This document shows positions 40,667 to 50,105 of a DNA stretch of 64,000 nt, piece by piece (positions within the stretch are counted from its first letter, which is position 1; each line of letters starts with the position of its first letter). The stretch lies in NCBI GenBank assembly GCA_029250825.1, contig JAQXEN010000044.1:1-64000 (forward strand), written 5' to 3'. Position numbers and translations under genes: made by a program. The notes beneath the pieces are model-generated. The model searched no databases and had not been told where the DNA came from. It saw only the letters and a program-made list of their open reading frames with translations. The DNA is from Porticoccaceae bacterium (lineage in GTDB: Bacteria; Pseudomonadota; Gammaproteobacteria; Pseudomonadales; Porticoccaceae).

Positions 40667-41014
40667 ATGGTTAGTCCCGTAAATGCCGGCAATGTTGAAT
40701 CGCTATTGAGTCAGATTCGACAGTACCAGGCTCAGGCCGCTCAGGGCGTTAATCTCTCCGCTACAGAGCGAGTTGATGCCCAGTCCGCCACAAGTGGTGG
40801 TTTTGCCGATGCCGTTAAAGGTGCACTGAATGAAGTGAATAGTGCCCAGATGACGTCGAAAGCCTCACGCGCAGCCTATGAGCGAGGAGAGGATATGCCT
40901 CTCACCGATGTCGTTATGAATATGCAGAAGTCATCTCTGGCCTTTGAAGCAACGTTGCAGATACGCAACAAAGTGCTTAAAGCCTATGAAGACATCATGA
41001 ACATGCCCGTCTAA
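40667..41014 (+). CDS. fliE: Flagellar hook-basal body protein FliE
   Basis: FliE joins the MS ring to the rod. The 115-residue protein has the C-terminal MPLTDVVMNMQKSSLAFEA and QIRNKVLKAYEDIMNMPV signature. GGAG precedes the ATG. It begins the fliEFGHIJ block, only 11 bases after flrC. Confidence 0.96.
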   Translation: MVSPVNAGNVESLLSQIRQYQAQAAQGVNLSATERVDAQSATSGGFADAVKGALNEVNSAQMTSKASRAAYERGEDMPLTDVVMNMQKSSLAFEATLQIRNKVLKAYEDIMNMPV

Positions 41015-41038
41015 AGAACGCATAAAGAGATATAAGAA

Positions 41039-42859
41039 ATGGCAACCACAGCAGCAACAACTCAAAATATGGCTCCCGCAGTCGCCGGCGCACCTGGTGC
41101 AATGGCTCAGACCGATCAGCCATCTGCGCAGCCCCCAGCCAATCAGCCCGCGGTCAACACTAGCGTCAGCTTGCCGAATGTCAGCGAGGTTTTAGCTCAG
41201 CCCGCGGTGCGCAAAGCGATGCCAGCGATTATTGCTTTTTTGAGTGTGGCGGTTTTCCTTATCGCTTACTCCTGGATGCAGGATCCGATCTATCGCGCGG
41301 TGTACCCCGGACTCTCCGAGGCAGATCGACAGATGGCCTTCGAAGCACTCTCCGGCGCTGACTTTAACGCCCGCATCGACAGCGCCACTGGCGACTTAAA
41401 AGTCCCCGACTCACGCTATCACGAAGCCCGTATTTTTCTTGCCTCCCGGGGCCTGCCCCAAGAGGGCACCACTGGTGGTATCAGCGGCTTAACAGATGAA
41501 GCCTCGATGACCTCCAGCCAGTTTATGGAGCAGGTGCGCTATGTCTCGGCTATGGAGCAAGAACTGGCACGCAGTGTTACCCAGATCAATACCATTCGCT
41601 CCGCGCGAGTTCATTTAGCCTCGCCCAAGCAGAGTGTTTTTGTGCGCAACAGAACACCGGCAAAAGCCTCAGTTGTGGTTTCCCCCTATCCCGGCAGACA
41701 GGTTTCCCGCTCTCAGGTCGAAGCCATAACCCACATGGTGTCCTCCAGCATTCCCTATCTAGCTGCCGAAGATGTTGTGGTGGTGGATCAGCGCGGCAAG
41801 TTGCTTACCGATGCCAATAATTTTGCCTCGATGCAGCTTAACTCTGCTCAAATGGAACATAAGCAGCGACTCGAAGAAACCTATCGCAACCGTATTGACG
41901 CACTCTTGATGCCTGTTGTGGGCATGGGTAATGTGCGCGCCGAAGTGGATATTCAGATTGATTACACCGAAGAAGAATCCACCTATGAAGAATATGACGG
42001 CAATAACAATGGCCCCAAAGCGCGCTCTGAAGTGCTCTCCTTAGATCAGGATGGAACTCAGCTCGCCGAGGGCGTACCCGGCGCCACCACCAATACAGTG
42101 CCGGCCCAGCCAAGCACCATCGTCAATGGTCAGCTCGACTCCAAGGGCAGTGGTTCCGGTATGCGCACCTCCAGCAGCACTACCACCCGAAATTATGAAA
42201 TGGATCGCACTGTACGCCACGTTAAACGTCAGGGCGGCAGTGTCGAACGTATCTCTGTAGCGGTAGTGATCAATGAGCCTATGGCCCAGTCGAGTCTCGA
42301 CGCCAATGGTGACGCCAGCGGTACAGCCGGAGCGGCGGAGAAATTCTCTGAGCTTGAACTGGAGCGCTTTACCGATCTGGTCAAAGGCGTGGTTGGTTAC
42401 AACGGCGATCGCGGTGACATAGTCACTATTGTCTCCGCTAAGTTTGAAAAACCAGTGCCCTTTGAATCAGAAGTCGACTGGTATGAGAATGCTCAGACTA
42501 TCAGTGCGATTAAGAGCCTCGGCGCGGCCACGGTATTCCTGTTCATACTGTTTGGCATCATCCGCCCAGTGATTAAAGCTTACCTGCCGGCAGATATTGA
42601 AAGCCTTGCGGAAGATACGGAAACCAGCAATAAAGACGGTGAACTCAACGACCAAGAGCTGCGCCTGATTGAAATGGGCGACGGTGAGTCGCTAGAAGAT
42701 ATTAAAGCTAAACTGAAGCCGAAAAAATCAACTATCTCCGCGGAGATGTTGGATACGGCGAATACCTACGACGACAAAGTGGCGCTAGTGCGACTGCTGG
42801 TTGCTGAAGATTCCGGCCGAGTCGCCAACGTACTTAAGAAAATGATTCGTCCCGAATAA
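41039..42859 (+). CDS. fliF: Flagellar MS-ring protein FliF
   Basis: FliF is the membrane ring on which the basal body is built. The 606-residue protein has an N-terminal helix (AIIAFLSVAVFLIAYSW) after an Ala/Pro/Gln-rich leader of about 55 residues, the periplasmic ring-building repeats (SRVHLASP-type seen as SARVHLASPKQSVF), a disordered loop and a second helix (ATVFLFILFGIIRPVI) near 495. The cytoplasmic tail that binds FliG follows. Confidence 0.97.
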   Translation: MATTAATTQNMAPAVAGAPGAMAQTDQPSAQPPANQPAVNTSVSLPNVSEVLAQPAVRKAMPAIIAFLSVAVFLIAYSWMQDPIYRAVYPGLSEADRQMAFEALSGADFNARIDSATGDLKVPDSRYHEARIFLASRGLPQEGTTGGISGLTDEASMTSSQFMEQVRYVSAMEQELARSVTQINTIRSARVHLASPKQSVFVRNRTPAKASVVVSPYPGRQVSRSQVEAITHMVSSSIPYLAAEDVVVVDQRGKLLTDANNFASMQLNSAQMEHKQRLEETYRNRIDALLMPVVGMGNVRAEVDIQIDYTEEESTYEEYDGNNNGPKARSEVLSLDQDGTQLAEGVPGATTNTVPAQPSTIVNGQLDSKGSGSGMRTSSSTTTRNYEMDRTVRHVKRQGGSVERISVAVVINEPMAQSSLDANGDASGTAGAAEKFSELELERFTDLVKGVVGYNGDRGDIVTIVSAKFEKPVPFESEVDWYENAQTISAIKSLGAATVFLFILFGIIRPVIKAYLPADIESLAEDTETSNKDGELNDQELRLIEMGDGESLEDIKAKLKPKKSTISAEMLDTANTYDDKVALVRLLVAEDSGRVANVLKKMIRPE

Positions 42860-42878
42860 GTCGGCGAGGAGAGATAAA

Positions 42879-43946
42879 ATGGCAGAACCCCAAACAAAAG
42901 ACGCACCAGTTGCAGCACCGGTACCCATTTCCGAAGCCCTGCAAGAAGAGTTGAGTCGCTTAACCAGCACCGACCGATCCGCAGTGATCATGCTGCTACT
43001 CGGTGAGCAGCAGGCCGCGGACATTATTCGCTACCTAAGCCCGCGAGAAGTTCAGGCTCTAGGTTCAGCGATGGTTGGCGTTGCCGACCTCAGTCAGGAA
43101 GCGGTGAATATTGTGCTCGACGACTTTGTTGTCACTATTAAACAGCAGACTAGCCTCGGCCTCGGCACTGGCGACTATGTTGAAAAAGTTCTTAATCGCG
43201 CCCTTGGCGAAGATAAAGCCGCCACGGTACTGGGCCGCATTATGCCCGGCTCATCGAGCAAAGGACTGGAGATTTTGCGCTGGATGGATGCCCGTTCAAT
43301 CGGCGATATGATCCGCGAAGAACATCCTCAGGTTGTGGCAATTATTCTCTCAGTGCTGGAATACGATGTAGCAGCGGATGTATTGAACTTTTTGCCGCCG
43401 GAAAACCGCGCAGAAATTATGCAACGTGTCGCCAGTCTTGAGACCGTGCAGCCATCGGCAATGGACGAACTGGAAGGCATTATGAAGCAGCAGTTTAGCA
43501 GCAGCTCCTCGGCCAAATCCTCTAGCTTTGGCGGCGTTTCAACCGCTGCGAAAATTATGAACTTCACCAAGGTCAATTTGGAAACCGCCATTATGAGCGG
43601 CGTCTCTAACCTCGATGAAGAGCTGGCACTGAAAATTCAGGACAGCATGTTTACCTTTGACAACCTTGCTGGCGTCGATAACCGCGCGATTCAGGTATTG
43701 ATGCGCAGTGTCGAATCTGATCTCTTGATGACCGCACTTAAGGGTGCCGATGAAGAGGTTCGCGATAAATTCCTCGGCAATATGTCACAGCGTGCCAAGG
43801 TTATGTTCCTTGATGATATGGAAGCCAAAGGGCCCATCAGAATCACTGATGTTGAGGACGCACAGAAGAACATTATGCGTCTCGCTAGAGTGTTGTCGGA
43901 TAAAGGCGAGTTGGTACTTGCTGGACGAGGGGATGACTTTGTCTAG
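42879..43946 (+). CDS. fliG: Flagellar motor switch protein FliG
   Basis: FliG is the switch component that meets the stator. The 355-residue protein has an N-terminal FliF-binding domain, EEHPQVVAIILS, and the C-terminal torque helix with alternating charges (EVRDKFLGNMSQRAK, FLDDMEAKGPIR). A GAGGAG ribosome binding site precedes the ATG. The gene overlaps fliH by 14 bases. Confidence 0.98.
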   Translation: MAEPQTKDAPVAAPVPISEALQEELSRLTSTDRSAVIMLLLGEQQAADIIRYLSPREVQALGSAMVGVADLSQEAVNIVLDDFVVTIKQQTSLGLGTGDYVEKVLNRALGEDKAATVLGRIMPGSSSKGLEILRWMDARSIGDMIREEHPQVVAIILSVLEYDVAADVLNFLPPENRAEIMQRVASLETVQPSAMDELEGIMKQQFSSSSSAKSSSFGGVSTAAKIMNFTKVNLETAIMSGVSNLDEELALKIQDSMFTFDNLAGVDNRAIQVLMRSVESDLLMTALKGADEEVRDKFLGNMSQRAKVMFLDDMEAKGPIRITDVEDAQKNIMRLARVLSDKGELVLAGRGDDFV

Positions 43947-44961
43947 CTCTGAATCCGAACCTGCAGCTGAATCTGCAACTAAATCAAAGCCTAAGGCTGA
44001 CTCATCAGTGAGCTGGCGGCTCAACGAACTGATTAGTGCCGGCCGCAAAGCTAAAGCTTTTGCCTCGGCGCAGTGGTCACAGTCAGAAAACGTTGAGAGC
44101 GAACCAGAATTTAAACTGTGGACGCCCACAGTACTACCAGGGGACACCGATCCTGAGGTTCTGGATGCAAGCGAGGATGAAGACGCAGCCACTGCCGAAC
44201 AGGCAGAGGTTGCGGAAGAGGATACCGCAGCAGTGGCTGAAGAAATTGAACCGCCACCGCCATCCTTTGACCAGCTAGCACTGGATCAGGCGCGCAGTGA
44301 AAGCTTCGACCAGGGCTATCAGCAAGCCATGATCGAAGCCGAGGGCAAGTGGGCCAGCGCCAGAGATGAGTTTATGGCCTTCACGGAAACTCTGCGCAGT
44401 GCTCAAACTGCGGACAGCGATTTTTATCAGCCTTTAAAAAAGCTTGCCCTGCATTTGGCAGAGCAGCTAGTTCGTGGGGAATTGACCCAGTCCACCGCGG
44501 TAATCGAGCGGCTGCTTGAAGAGGCCATCAAAGATATTGAGCAGCAGGGTGAGGGGCCTATAGTGGTGGTTCTCAATGCCGCTGATCACGCACAGTTCAC
44601 TGCTCACCTAAGCAGTGACACAGATCATCTTAGCCTGCGTATCGATCCTAATTTAAGCCGTGGCAGTGTCAGAATCACTATGGATGACAGCGCTGTTGAA
44701 GATCTTATTGAAACGCGGCTATCCGCCCTCAGTGAAAAATTGCTCGGCCTGCCAGAGCACCAGTCGGCGCCGAAATCCACAGCCAAACAGCCTCAGACCG
44801 CGGCCCCAAGTGACGCCGATGAAGCGCTGGATGGAACCATTATTGAGGATTTGGCTGCAGATCTAGTGGCAGAGTCTGGAGCAGCGCCCCTGGCTGATTC
44901 TACCGACAAGCCCAGCACAGAAAGCAATCCAGACATTGACGATGAGAACCCCGATGCGTGA
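43933..44961 (+). CDS. fliH: Flagellar export regulator FliH
   Basis: FliH is the stalk that holds the FliI ATPase at the export gate. The ORF track starts inside fliG; ATG 43933 with CGAGGGG just upstream is the likely start (342 residues). After a long acidic N-terminal region come DQARSESFDQGYQQAM and the C-terminal V-ATPase E/G-like part (LHLAEQLVRGELTQS, LRIDPNLSRGSVRI). An unusually long acidic tail of about 65 residues follows the usual FliH end. The gene overlaps fliI. Confidence 0.92.
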   Translation: MTLSSSESEPAAESATKSKPKADSSVSWRLNELISAGRKAKAFASAQWSQSENVESEPEFKLWTPTVLPGDTDPEVLDASEDEDAATAEQAEVAEEDTAAVAEEIEPPPPSFDQLALDQARSESFDQGYQQAMIEAEGKWASARDEFMAFTETLRSAQTADSDFYQPLKKLALHLAEQLVRGELTQSTAVIERLLEEAIKDIEQQGEGPIVVVLNAADHAQFTAHLSSDTDHLSLRIDPNLSRGSVRITMDDSAVEDLIETRLSALSEKLLGLPEHQSAPKSTAKQPQTAAPSDADEALDGTIIEDLAADLVAESGAAPLADSTDKPSTESNPDIDDENPDA

Positions 44962-46288
44962 TTTTGCCAGCGCCATCGACAGTCAGCTCGCCGCGTTAAA
45001 AGTTCCGCAGCCGATTCTCAGTGGCAAGCTTATCCGAGTGGTGGGTCTGACCCTTGAAGCCAAGGGTATTATCGCTCCCCTAGGCGCACATTGCCGAGTC
45101 GAAAATGTCGATATGGGCACCGTAGTGGATGCGGAAGTTGTCGGTTTTAATGACGACACCCTTTATTTAATGCCCTTTTCAGAGCCGGTTGGCATAGGTC
45201 CGGGAGCCCGTGTTTGGGTAGTCTCCCACCACGCCAAGGCGTCTCTGGGCGAAGCCATGCTGGGGCGGGTTGTCGACGGTCTCGGTGAGCCTCTCGATGG
45301 TGGCGGTCCAATCGCTTACAGCGATCAACTGGGTCTTGAAGGTCTGGCGATCAATCCGATGGAAAGAGGCCCGATCAATAAAATTCTCGACACCGGCATC
45401 AAAGCCATCAATACCTGCCTGACTCTAGGGCAGGGTCAGCGCATTGGACTGGTGGCCGGCTCCGGCGTCGGCAAAAGTGTTCTGTTAGGCATGTTGACCC
45501 GCAATACCGAAGCGGATGTTGTGGTAATTGGTCTGATCGGTGAGCGTGGTCGCGAAGTGCAGGAATTTATTCAGCACACCCTCGGCGAAGAGGGGCTGGC
45601 CAAGTCCGTAGTGGTAGCCGCACCGGCCAATATCTCTCCGGTACTGCGCCTCAAGGCTACCTACCTAACCCATCTGATTGCCGAATACTTCCGCGATCGC
45701 GGAAAAAATGTCTTGATGCTCTGCGACAGCCTCACCCGAGTTGCCCATGCCCAGCGTGAAATAGGCCTCGCCATTGGCGAACCACCAACCTCAAAAGGCT
45801 ATCCGCCCTCGGTGTTTGCCATGTTGCCGCGCCTAATTGAGCGCACGGGTGTCGGTCGCAAAGGTCACGGCTCGATTACCGCCATGTACACGGTGCTCGC
45901 CGAAGGTGATGACCGCAGCGACCCGATTGTCGATATCGCCAGAGCCTCCCTCGATGGTCAGGTACTATTATCTCGTGCCCTAGCCGATGCCGCCCATTAT
46001 CCGGCGATCGATCTGGCGGGGTCGATCTCCAGAGTGATGCCCAACCTAGTCGATAGCAATGTGCTGAAAGCGGCCAACCGCTTCCGCCGACTCTGGACCC
46101 TCTATCAACAGAATGAAGACCTGATTCAGGTGGGCGCCTACGAAGCGGGCACCAATCCCGATCTCGATGAAGCCATTCGCCTGCGTCCCGGCATGGAAGC
46201 AATTCTGCGACAGGGCAGCGAAGAATCCATACCCCTGCATCAGAGTCAGGCCATTGTTATGCAACTAACCGCTCAGGGGAACTCATGA
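44942..46288 (+). CDS. fliI: Flagellum-specific ATPase FliI
   Basis: FliI is the hexameric ATPase of the flagellar type III export apparatus. It has Walker A GLVAGSGVGKSVLLGM near residue 170, GLIGERGREVQEF and the SLTRVAHAQREIGLAIGEPP segment. The track begins at TTG 44936. ATG 44942 or 44954 is more likely; all overlap the fliH stop. The stop overlaps fliJ by 4 bases. Confidence 0.97.
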   Translation: MRTPMRDFASAIDSQLAALKVPQPILSGKLIRVVGLTLEAKGIIAPLGAHCRVENVDMGTVVDAEVVGFNDDTLYLMPFSEPVGIGPGARVWVVSHHAKASLGEAMLGRVVDGLGEPLDGGGPIAYSDQLGLEGLAINPMERGPINKILDTGIKAINTCLTLGQGQRIGLVAGSGVGKSVLLGMLTRNTEADVVVIGLIGERGREVQEFIQHTLGEEGLAKSVVVAAPANISPVLRLKATYLTHLIAEYFRDRGKNVLMLCDSLTRVAHAQREIGLAIGEPPTSKGYPPSVFAMLPRLIERTGVGRKGHGSITAMYTVLAEGDDRSDPIVDIARASLDGQVLLSRALADAAHYPAIDLAGSISRVMPNLVDSNVLKAANRFRRLWTLYQQNEDLIQVGAYEAGTNPDLDEAIRLRPGMEAILRQGSEESIPLHQSQAIVMQLTAQGNS

Positions 46289-46728
46289 AAACAGTCTGGT
46301 CAGCACTACTTGCCAAAGCCGAGCGCGGAGTTTCCGATGCGCGACTAAAGCTCGCGGAGATCAACCGTCGCCGGGAAAACGCCCTGTTACAGGAAGAGAA
46401 AGTCGCTGCACTACTGCTGGACTACAACCAGCAGCTGCACGCAGTTCAAAAGCGCGACCACGGCGCCACCGAAGTGAATAACTATCGGCATTTTATTGTT
46501 CAGCTACAGGAGCTGAAAACCCGCGCCAAAGTTGAACAGCAGCGCATTGATATCGAATTCCAATTGGCCCGTCAGATATTGATTAACGCCGAGCGCGAGC
46601 GTATGAAAGTCGATCATCTTGCCACCCGCGCCGAAGAGAAACAGCAGCGCGAAGCACGGTCTCTGGAAACCCGCAATATCGATGCCCAGGCTATTCAGCA
46701 GCACAACTTCCGCGCCCGTATCTCTTAG
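46285..46728 (+). CDS. fliJ: Flagellar export chaperone FliJ
   Basis: FliJ is the coiled-coil stalk inside the FliI hexamer that helps cycle export chaperones. The 147-residue product is almost entirely alpha-helical and charged (KAERGVSDARLKLAEINRRRE, VDHLATRAEEKQQREARS). Sequence conservation is low in this family. The position directly after fliI, with a 4-base overlap, decides the call. Confidence 0.9.
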   Translation: MKTVWSALLAKAERGVSDARLKLAEINRRRENALLQEEKVAALLLDYNQQLHAVQKRDHGATEVNNYRHFIVQLQELKTRAKVEQQRIDIEFQLARQILINAERERMKVDHLATRAEEKQQREARSLETRNIDAQAIQQHNFRARIS

Positions 46729-46762
46729 CCCAGAGTTTGCAATCGAGAGTTCGTAATCAAGA

Positions 46763-46778
46763 GCCCAGAGCCGGGCTG
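46763..46778 (+). terminator. possible hairpin terminator after fliJ
   Basis: AGCCC and GGGCT form a short stem with a six-base loop, followed only by GTTT. It lies between fliJ and the fliK sigma-54 promoter and might partly end the upstream transcript. The weak T tract makes it doubtful. Confidence 0.25.
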
Positions 46779-46831
46779 TTTGCCCCAAGGATAAAGTCCC
46801 AGCAGGGGTAAACCTCAAAGCATAAAAATTA

Positions 46832-46848
46832 TTGGCATGTCTCTTGCA
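46832..46848 (+). promoter_or_regulatory. sigma-54 promoter of fliK-flhB
   Basis: TTGGCATGTCTCTTGCA has GG and GC 10 bases apart and one deviation from TGGCAC. It is the only promoter-like element in the 163-base fliJ-fliK gap, 44 bases before fliK, so fliKLMNOPQR-flhB is probably a second RpoN-dependent operon. Confidence 0.8.
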
Positions 46849-46891
46849 AATATCCTCTGTAACTAGGATATGGACAGGATAAATTTCTAAT

Positions 46892-48388
46892 ATGCTCGAC
46901 TCCAAAAACATTCTGCTAGATATAGCGAAGCCGTCAACACCAAGGCCCGCGGCGTCTGCAGAGCAGGTAGAAGATAATGCCGCAGACAGCCCCGAGCCTT
47001 TTTTAGCGCTGATGAGCGATGCAGTGGCAAAGCTAAAAGCGGCCAAAAGTGGCAATACAGTGCCGCTTGCTGAGCCCTCAAAAGTGCCTGCCGGAGAAGC
47101 CGGCCCTGAAACCCTAATGTCCAGCCGCACACTCAAGGGCGGCACCGCACTAATTGTCGGCGGCGCCGAGCCAACAGACGAGGGCCTTATCGCCTTTGCC
47201 CAAGCTCAGGGCATGGATCCTATGGCCCTTGGGTTGCAGGTGGGGAAAACCAACTCGCTTATGCAGGGTAGCGGTGCTGCCCATATTCCAGCCCCCACAG
47301 GGCCAGGATCCTCACCTAACCCAGAACACCAGAAACTCGCCAAAACCCAGCCGAAACTCGCCCTGCAAACCGGCAAATTTATCAGCGATCAACAGCGCAT
47401 GCAGGCTGAACAGATTTCTGCAGCAGCCAGTGGCAAAGCCCTTGGAGTCGAGCAGCTGTCAGTGGAGCAGGGCAAACTTTCTGGGGCACAATCTGGGGGT
47501 GATAAAAATAGTCTTGGTGGAAGTAGCTTGGCTGGAAATAGCCTCGATAAAAATGGTCTAGGAAAGAATAGCCTAGGAAAGAATAGCCTTGATATAAAGC
47601 CTAATTCGATCCTTGCAGGTGCTAAACTGGCCCTTGAGTCGGAAATGCCCAAGACCCAGTCTCAAGTGGCCAAGCTGATCATCGAGCCAAAGATAGCTCA
47701 GGTGTTCAAACAGCAGGTTCGCGAGAGTCTCAATGTGCTGCCAACCAAGCTCGATGCGATTAATCTCGATCAAAGCAGGGTACTGGCATTGAGCAGCTCC
47801 GGGGTAACTTCAGTAGCCGCGCCCCTCGCTGCAGCACCAATTGTTGTGGAAGGCCAGACCGCAGGTCCTGCGACTCTGAACCCGGCGACCACAGCCAATA
47901 TCACTGGCGAGCTGTCGGCTGACAGTGGAGCTGACGAGCTGAAACAGGATCTGCTACGCCGCCAAGATGATTTTATGCAGCTCTCGCGACAGTTGACCGA
48001 TGCTCTCGGCAAGCGCCTTACCGCCCAGATACAGCGAGGCTCCTGGCATGTTGAAATGGAGCTACACCCTAGGAGTTTAGGGCGTGTAGAAGTGCAATTA
48101 GAAATGAAAAATGGCGAGCTTGAAGCGCGTTTTATCACCGCCAACGCCACCACAAGGGATCTAATTAACGAAGGTATGCCAAGGTTGCGCGAGGCATTTC
48201 AAGAACATGGCACGGAAACTGCTTATAAGAACTTAGGCGAGGCAAATCAGGGAGCACCTGACGGAAAGTCGACAGCTTCTGATAGAGCCGCCGAAGCATT
48301 GAACGAGCGATCATCCTCAGAAATTGAGACTGACAGCCCGAAAGCAAACCAGAGCATTACCGCTAATGGTTTGAATGTACTTGTGTAG
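46892..48388 (+). CDS. fliK: Flagellar hook-length control protein FliK
   Basis: FliK measures the hook and switches export specificity through FlhB. The 498-residue protein has a long low-complexity N-terminal ruler region and a conserved C-terminal domain (LTAQIQRGSWHVEMELHPRSLG, VQLEMKNGELEARF). Six pentapeptide repeats of DKNSL/GKNSL type lie near residues 204-233. The family is poorly conserved outside the C-terminal domain. Confidence 0.92.
   Translation: MLDSKNILLDIAKPSTPRPAASAEQVEDNAADSPEPFLALMSDAVAKLKAAKSGNTVPLAEPSKVPAGEAGPETLMSSRTLKGGTALIVGGAEPTDEGLIAFAQAQGMDPMALGLQVGKTNSLMQGSGAAHIPAPTGPGSSPNPEHQKLAKTQPKLALQTGKFISDQQRMQAEQISAAASGKALGVEQLSVEQGKLSGAQSGGDKNSLGGSSLAGNSLDKNGLGKNSLGKNSLDIKPNSILAGAKLALESEMPKTQSQVAKLIIEPKIAQVFKQQVRESLNVLPTKLDAINLDQSRVLALSSSGVTSVAAPLAAAPIVVEGQTAGPATLNPATTANITGELSADSGADELKQDLLRRQDDFMQLSRQLTDALGKRLTAQIQRGSWHVEMELHPRSLGRVEVQLEMKNGELEARFITANATTRDLINEGMPRLREAFQEHGTETAYKNLGEANQGAPDGKSTASDRAAEALNERSSSEIETDSPKANQSITANGLNVLV
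47501..47590 (+). repeat. six 15-base tandem repeats inside fliK
   Basis: Six units of the form GATAAAAATAGTCTT / GGAAAGAATAGCCTA encode pentapeptides ending in L, mostly NSL. The last two are identical except for one base. Such a repeat can change copy number by slippage and alter the FliK ruler length in steps of five residues. Confidence 0.8.
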
Positions 48389-48433
48389 ATCCCCTCACAG
48401 CAGTGAGTGGAAAAGAATTGATGAGGATTAGCA

Positions 48434-49018
48434 ATGAGTGAAGAGCAACTAGAAGATCAAGAGAAAGCCAAAAGCCCTCTTATAAAAATTATCGTCATAG
48501 TGGTCGGTATTATCCTTCTGCTTGGCATAACCATTGGTGCAACACTTTTCGCCAGTGGCTTTTTTGATGCCGACAACAATGTTGATGCAGAGCAGGCTAT
48601 TGCCGAGCTAGAAGCGGAAGCTGCCGCCCAGGCCGCCGCTGCTGAAGCCGCTGCTGCTGGTCCCGATAAAGTAAAACAGGACTCGCCAGAATTGACCCGC
48701 TTTGAGCAATCCTACTTCCAGTTGCCCAAGCCCCTAGTGGCCAATGTTGCCAATTCACGAAAAGTGATGCAGGCCACTGTTGCGATCATGACCCACTACG
48801 ATGACCGTGTGGTAAACAATGTCGAAAAGCACGATTTCCCTCTGCGTTTCGCCATGCTTGCGGCTATGCGGAAAGTTACCGAGGCGGATATTGCTGACGC
48901 TGAATTTCAGACTAATCTCGCCGCCAGTTTAAAAATTGAAATGAATGCCGTGCTTGAATCACTAGAAGATTTTGGCGGCATTGAAGCGGTTTACTTTACT
49001 GAGTTTGTTGTTCAGTAA
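48434..49018 (+). CDS. fliL: Flagellar basal-body protein FliL
   Basis: FliL surrounds and stabilises the stator at the motor. The 194-residue protein has one membrane helix (IKIIVIVVGIILLLGITIGATLF) near residues 17-39, an Ala/Glu-rich linker (EAEAAAQAAAAEAAAAG) and the periplasmic FliL domain ending GGIEAVYFTEFVVQ, typical of the family. It starts the fliLMNOPQR run. Confidence 0.95.
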   Translation: MSEEQLEDQEKAKSPLIKIIVIVVGIILLLGITIGATLFASGFFDADNNVDAEQAIAELEAEAAAQAAAAEAAAAGPDKVKQDSPELTRFEQSYFQLPKPLVANVANSRKVMQATVAIMTHYDDRVVNNVEKHDFPLRFAMLAAMRKVTEADIADAEFQTNLAASLKIEMNAVLESLEDFGGIEAVYFTEFVVQ

Positions 49019-49059
49019 CTGACTATAAAACGCTGACCTAATAGACGGTGAGGGCCACA

Positions 49060-50052
49060 ATGGCTGACAGTGAAAATTTATTATCCGCGGAAGAGCTCGA
49101 TGCATTAACTGCTGGACTTCAAGACGGTTCCATAGAATCCGACACAGGACTCAACAGTGACATCAACGCTCTGCGCCACGACCTGACCAATGAGGACTCC
49201 TCGCTGGGTGTCAATATTGGTGCCATTGATATGATCAATGAGCGCTTTATTAGGCAGTTCCGTCTCGGCCTGCTCGAAGTGCTGCGCACTACGCCGAAGG
49301 TCAATATGGCCGATGTTCAGATTATGAAATTTGGTGAATATGTCAGGGATTTATCAGCGCCTTTATCGGTTAACACCATTCGCTTAAATCCGTTGCGCGG
49401 ATATTCTATGGCGGTTATTGAACCCTCTATTGTGTTTGCCGCACTAGATAATTTCTTTGGTGGCTTTGGCCGCGGCTTTGACAAGTTACCCCCGGGTCGT
49501 CTTTTTACCCCCACTGAAACCAGTATTATTAAAATTATGCTGGACGTTTTATTTGGTTCTTTAAAAGAAGCTTGGGCGCCAGTTGTACCGATTACCTGTG
49601 AACATATCAGCTCTGAAATTAATCCACAGTTTGCGCAGATTGCCGATGAAAATGATCTGGTTGTTGTCAGTCGTTTTGTCGCTGAGCTGGGCCGTGGTGT
49701 CTCCGGCAATATTGATTTAGTCTATCCCTACAACGCCCTTAAGCCGATCCGAGATCTGTTGCGTAGCCGCGTCCAGACTGGCGATGGCGACGATGTGTCG
49801 GATAAAGAGTGGAGTGCGGATCTGAGATCTGCGGCTGTCGATGCTGAACTTGAAATTACCGTTGAGCTGGCAAAGATAGAAACTACCCTAAGAAAATTCG
49901 AGGCAATGTCAGAAGGCGATATTGTCTATTTTACCAAAGGTGAAAATGCCCGGCTCTACGTTAACTCGGTGCCAATATTCGATGCTGAGATTGGTGCTAA
50001 CGGATCGCAGATGGCTGCGCGGTTGGTAAAGCCACTGTCACCGACAAAGTAA
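49060..50052 (+). CDS. fliM: Flagellar motor switch protein FliM
   Basis: FliM binds phosphorylated CheY and forms the middle of the C-ring. The track starts at a GTG four codons upstream; ATG 49060 behind GGTGAGGG fits better (330 residues). Conserved parts are LLSAEELDAL near the N-terminus, RLNPLRGYSMAVIEPSIVFAALDNFFGG and the C-terminal SpoA-like domain. The usual extreme N-terminal CheY-binding motif is only partly recognisable. Confidence 0.96.
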   Translation: MADSENLLSAEELDALTAGLQDGSIESDTGLNSDINALRHDLTNEDSSLGVNIGAIDMINERFIRQFRLGLLEVLRTTPKVNMADVQIMKFGEYVRDLSAPLSVNTIRLNPLRGYSMAVIEPSIVFAALDNFFGGFGRGFDKLPPGRLFTPTETSIIKIMLDVLFGSLKEAWAPVVPITCEHISSEINPQFAQIADENDLVVVSRFVAELGRGVSGNIDLVYPYNALKPIRDLLRSRVQTGDGDDVSDKEWSADLRSAAVDAELEITVELAKIETTLRKFEAMSEGDIVYFTKGENARLYVNSVPIFDAEIGANGSQMAARLVKPLSPTK

Positions 50053-50105
50053 GAAAGAAATAAAATAAATTTTAAAATTTTTGTTAAGCGAAAGAGAGAA
50101 GTAAC

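Noticed and set aside
46504-47145. 213-residue minus-strand ORF across fliJ-fliK
   Set aside because: It is antisense to two genuine genes and spans their promoter gap; no motif supports it.
47501-47590. Tandem repeat considered as a CRISPR array
   Set aside because: Units are 15 bases, directly adjacent, without spacers and in frame within fliK. No CRISPR array was seen in the window.
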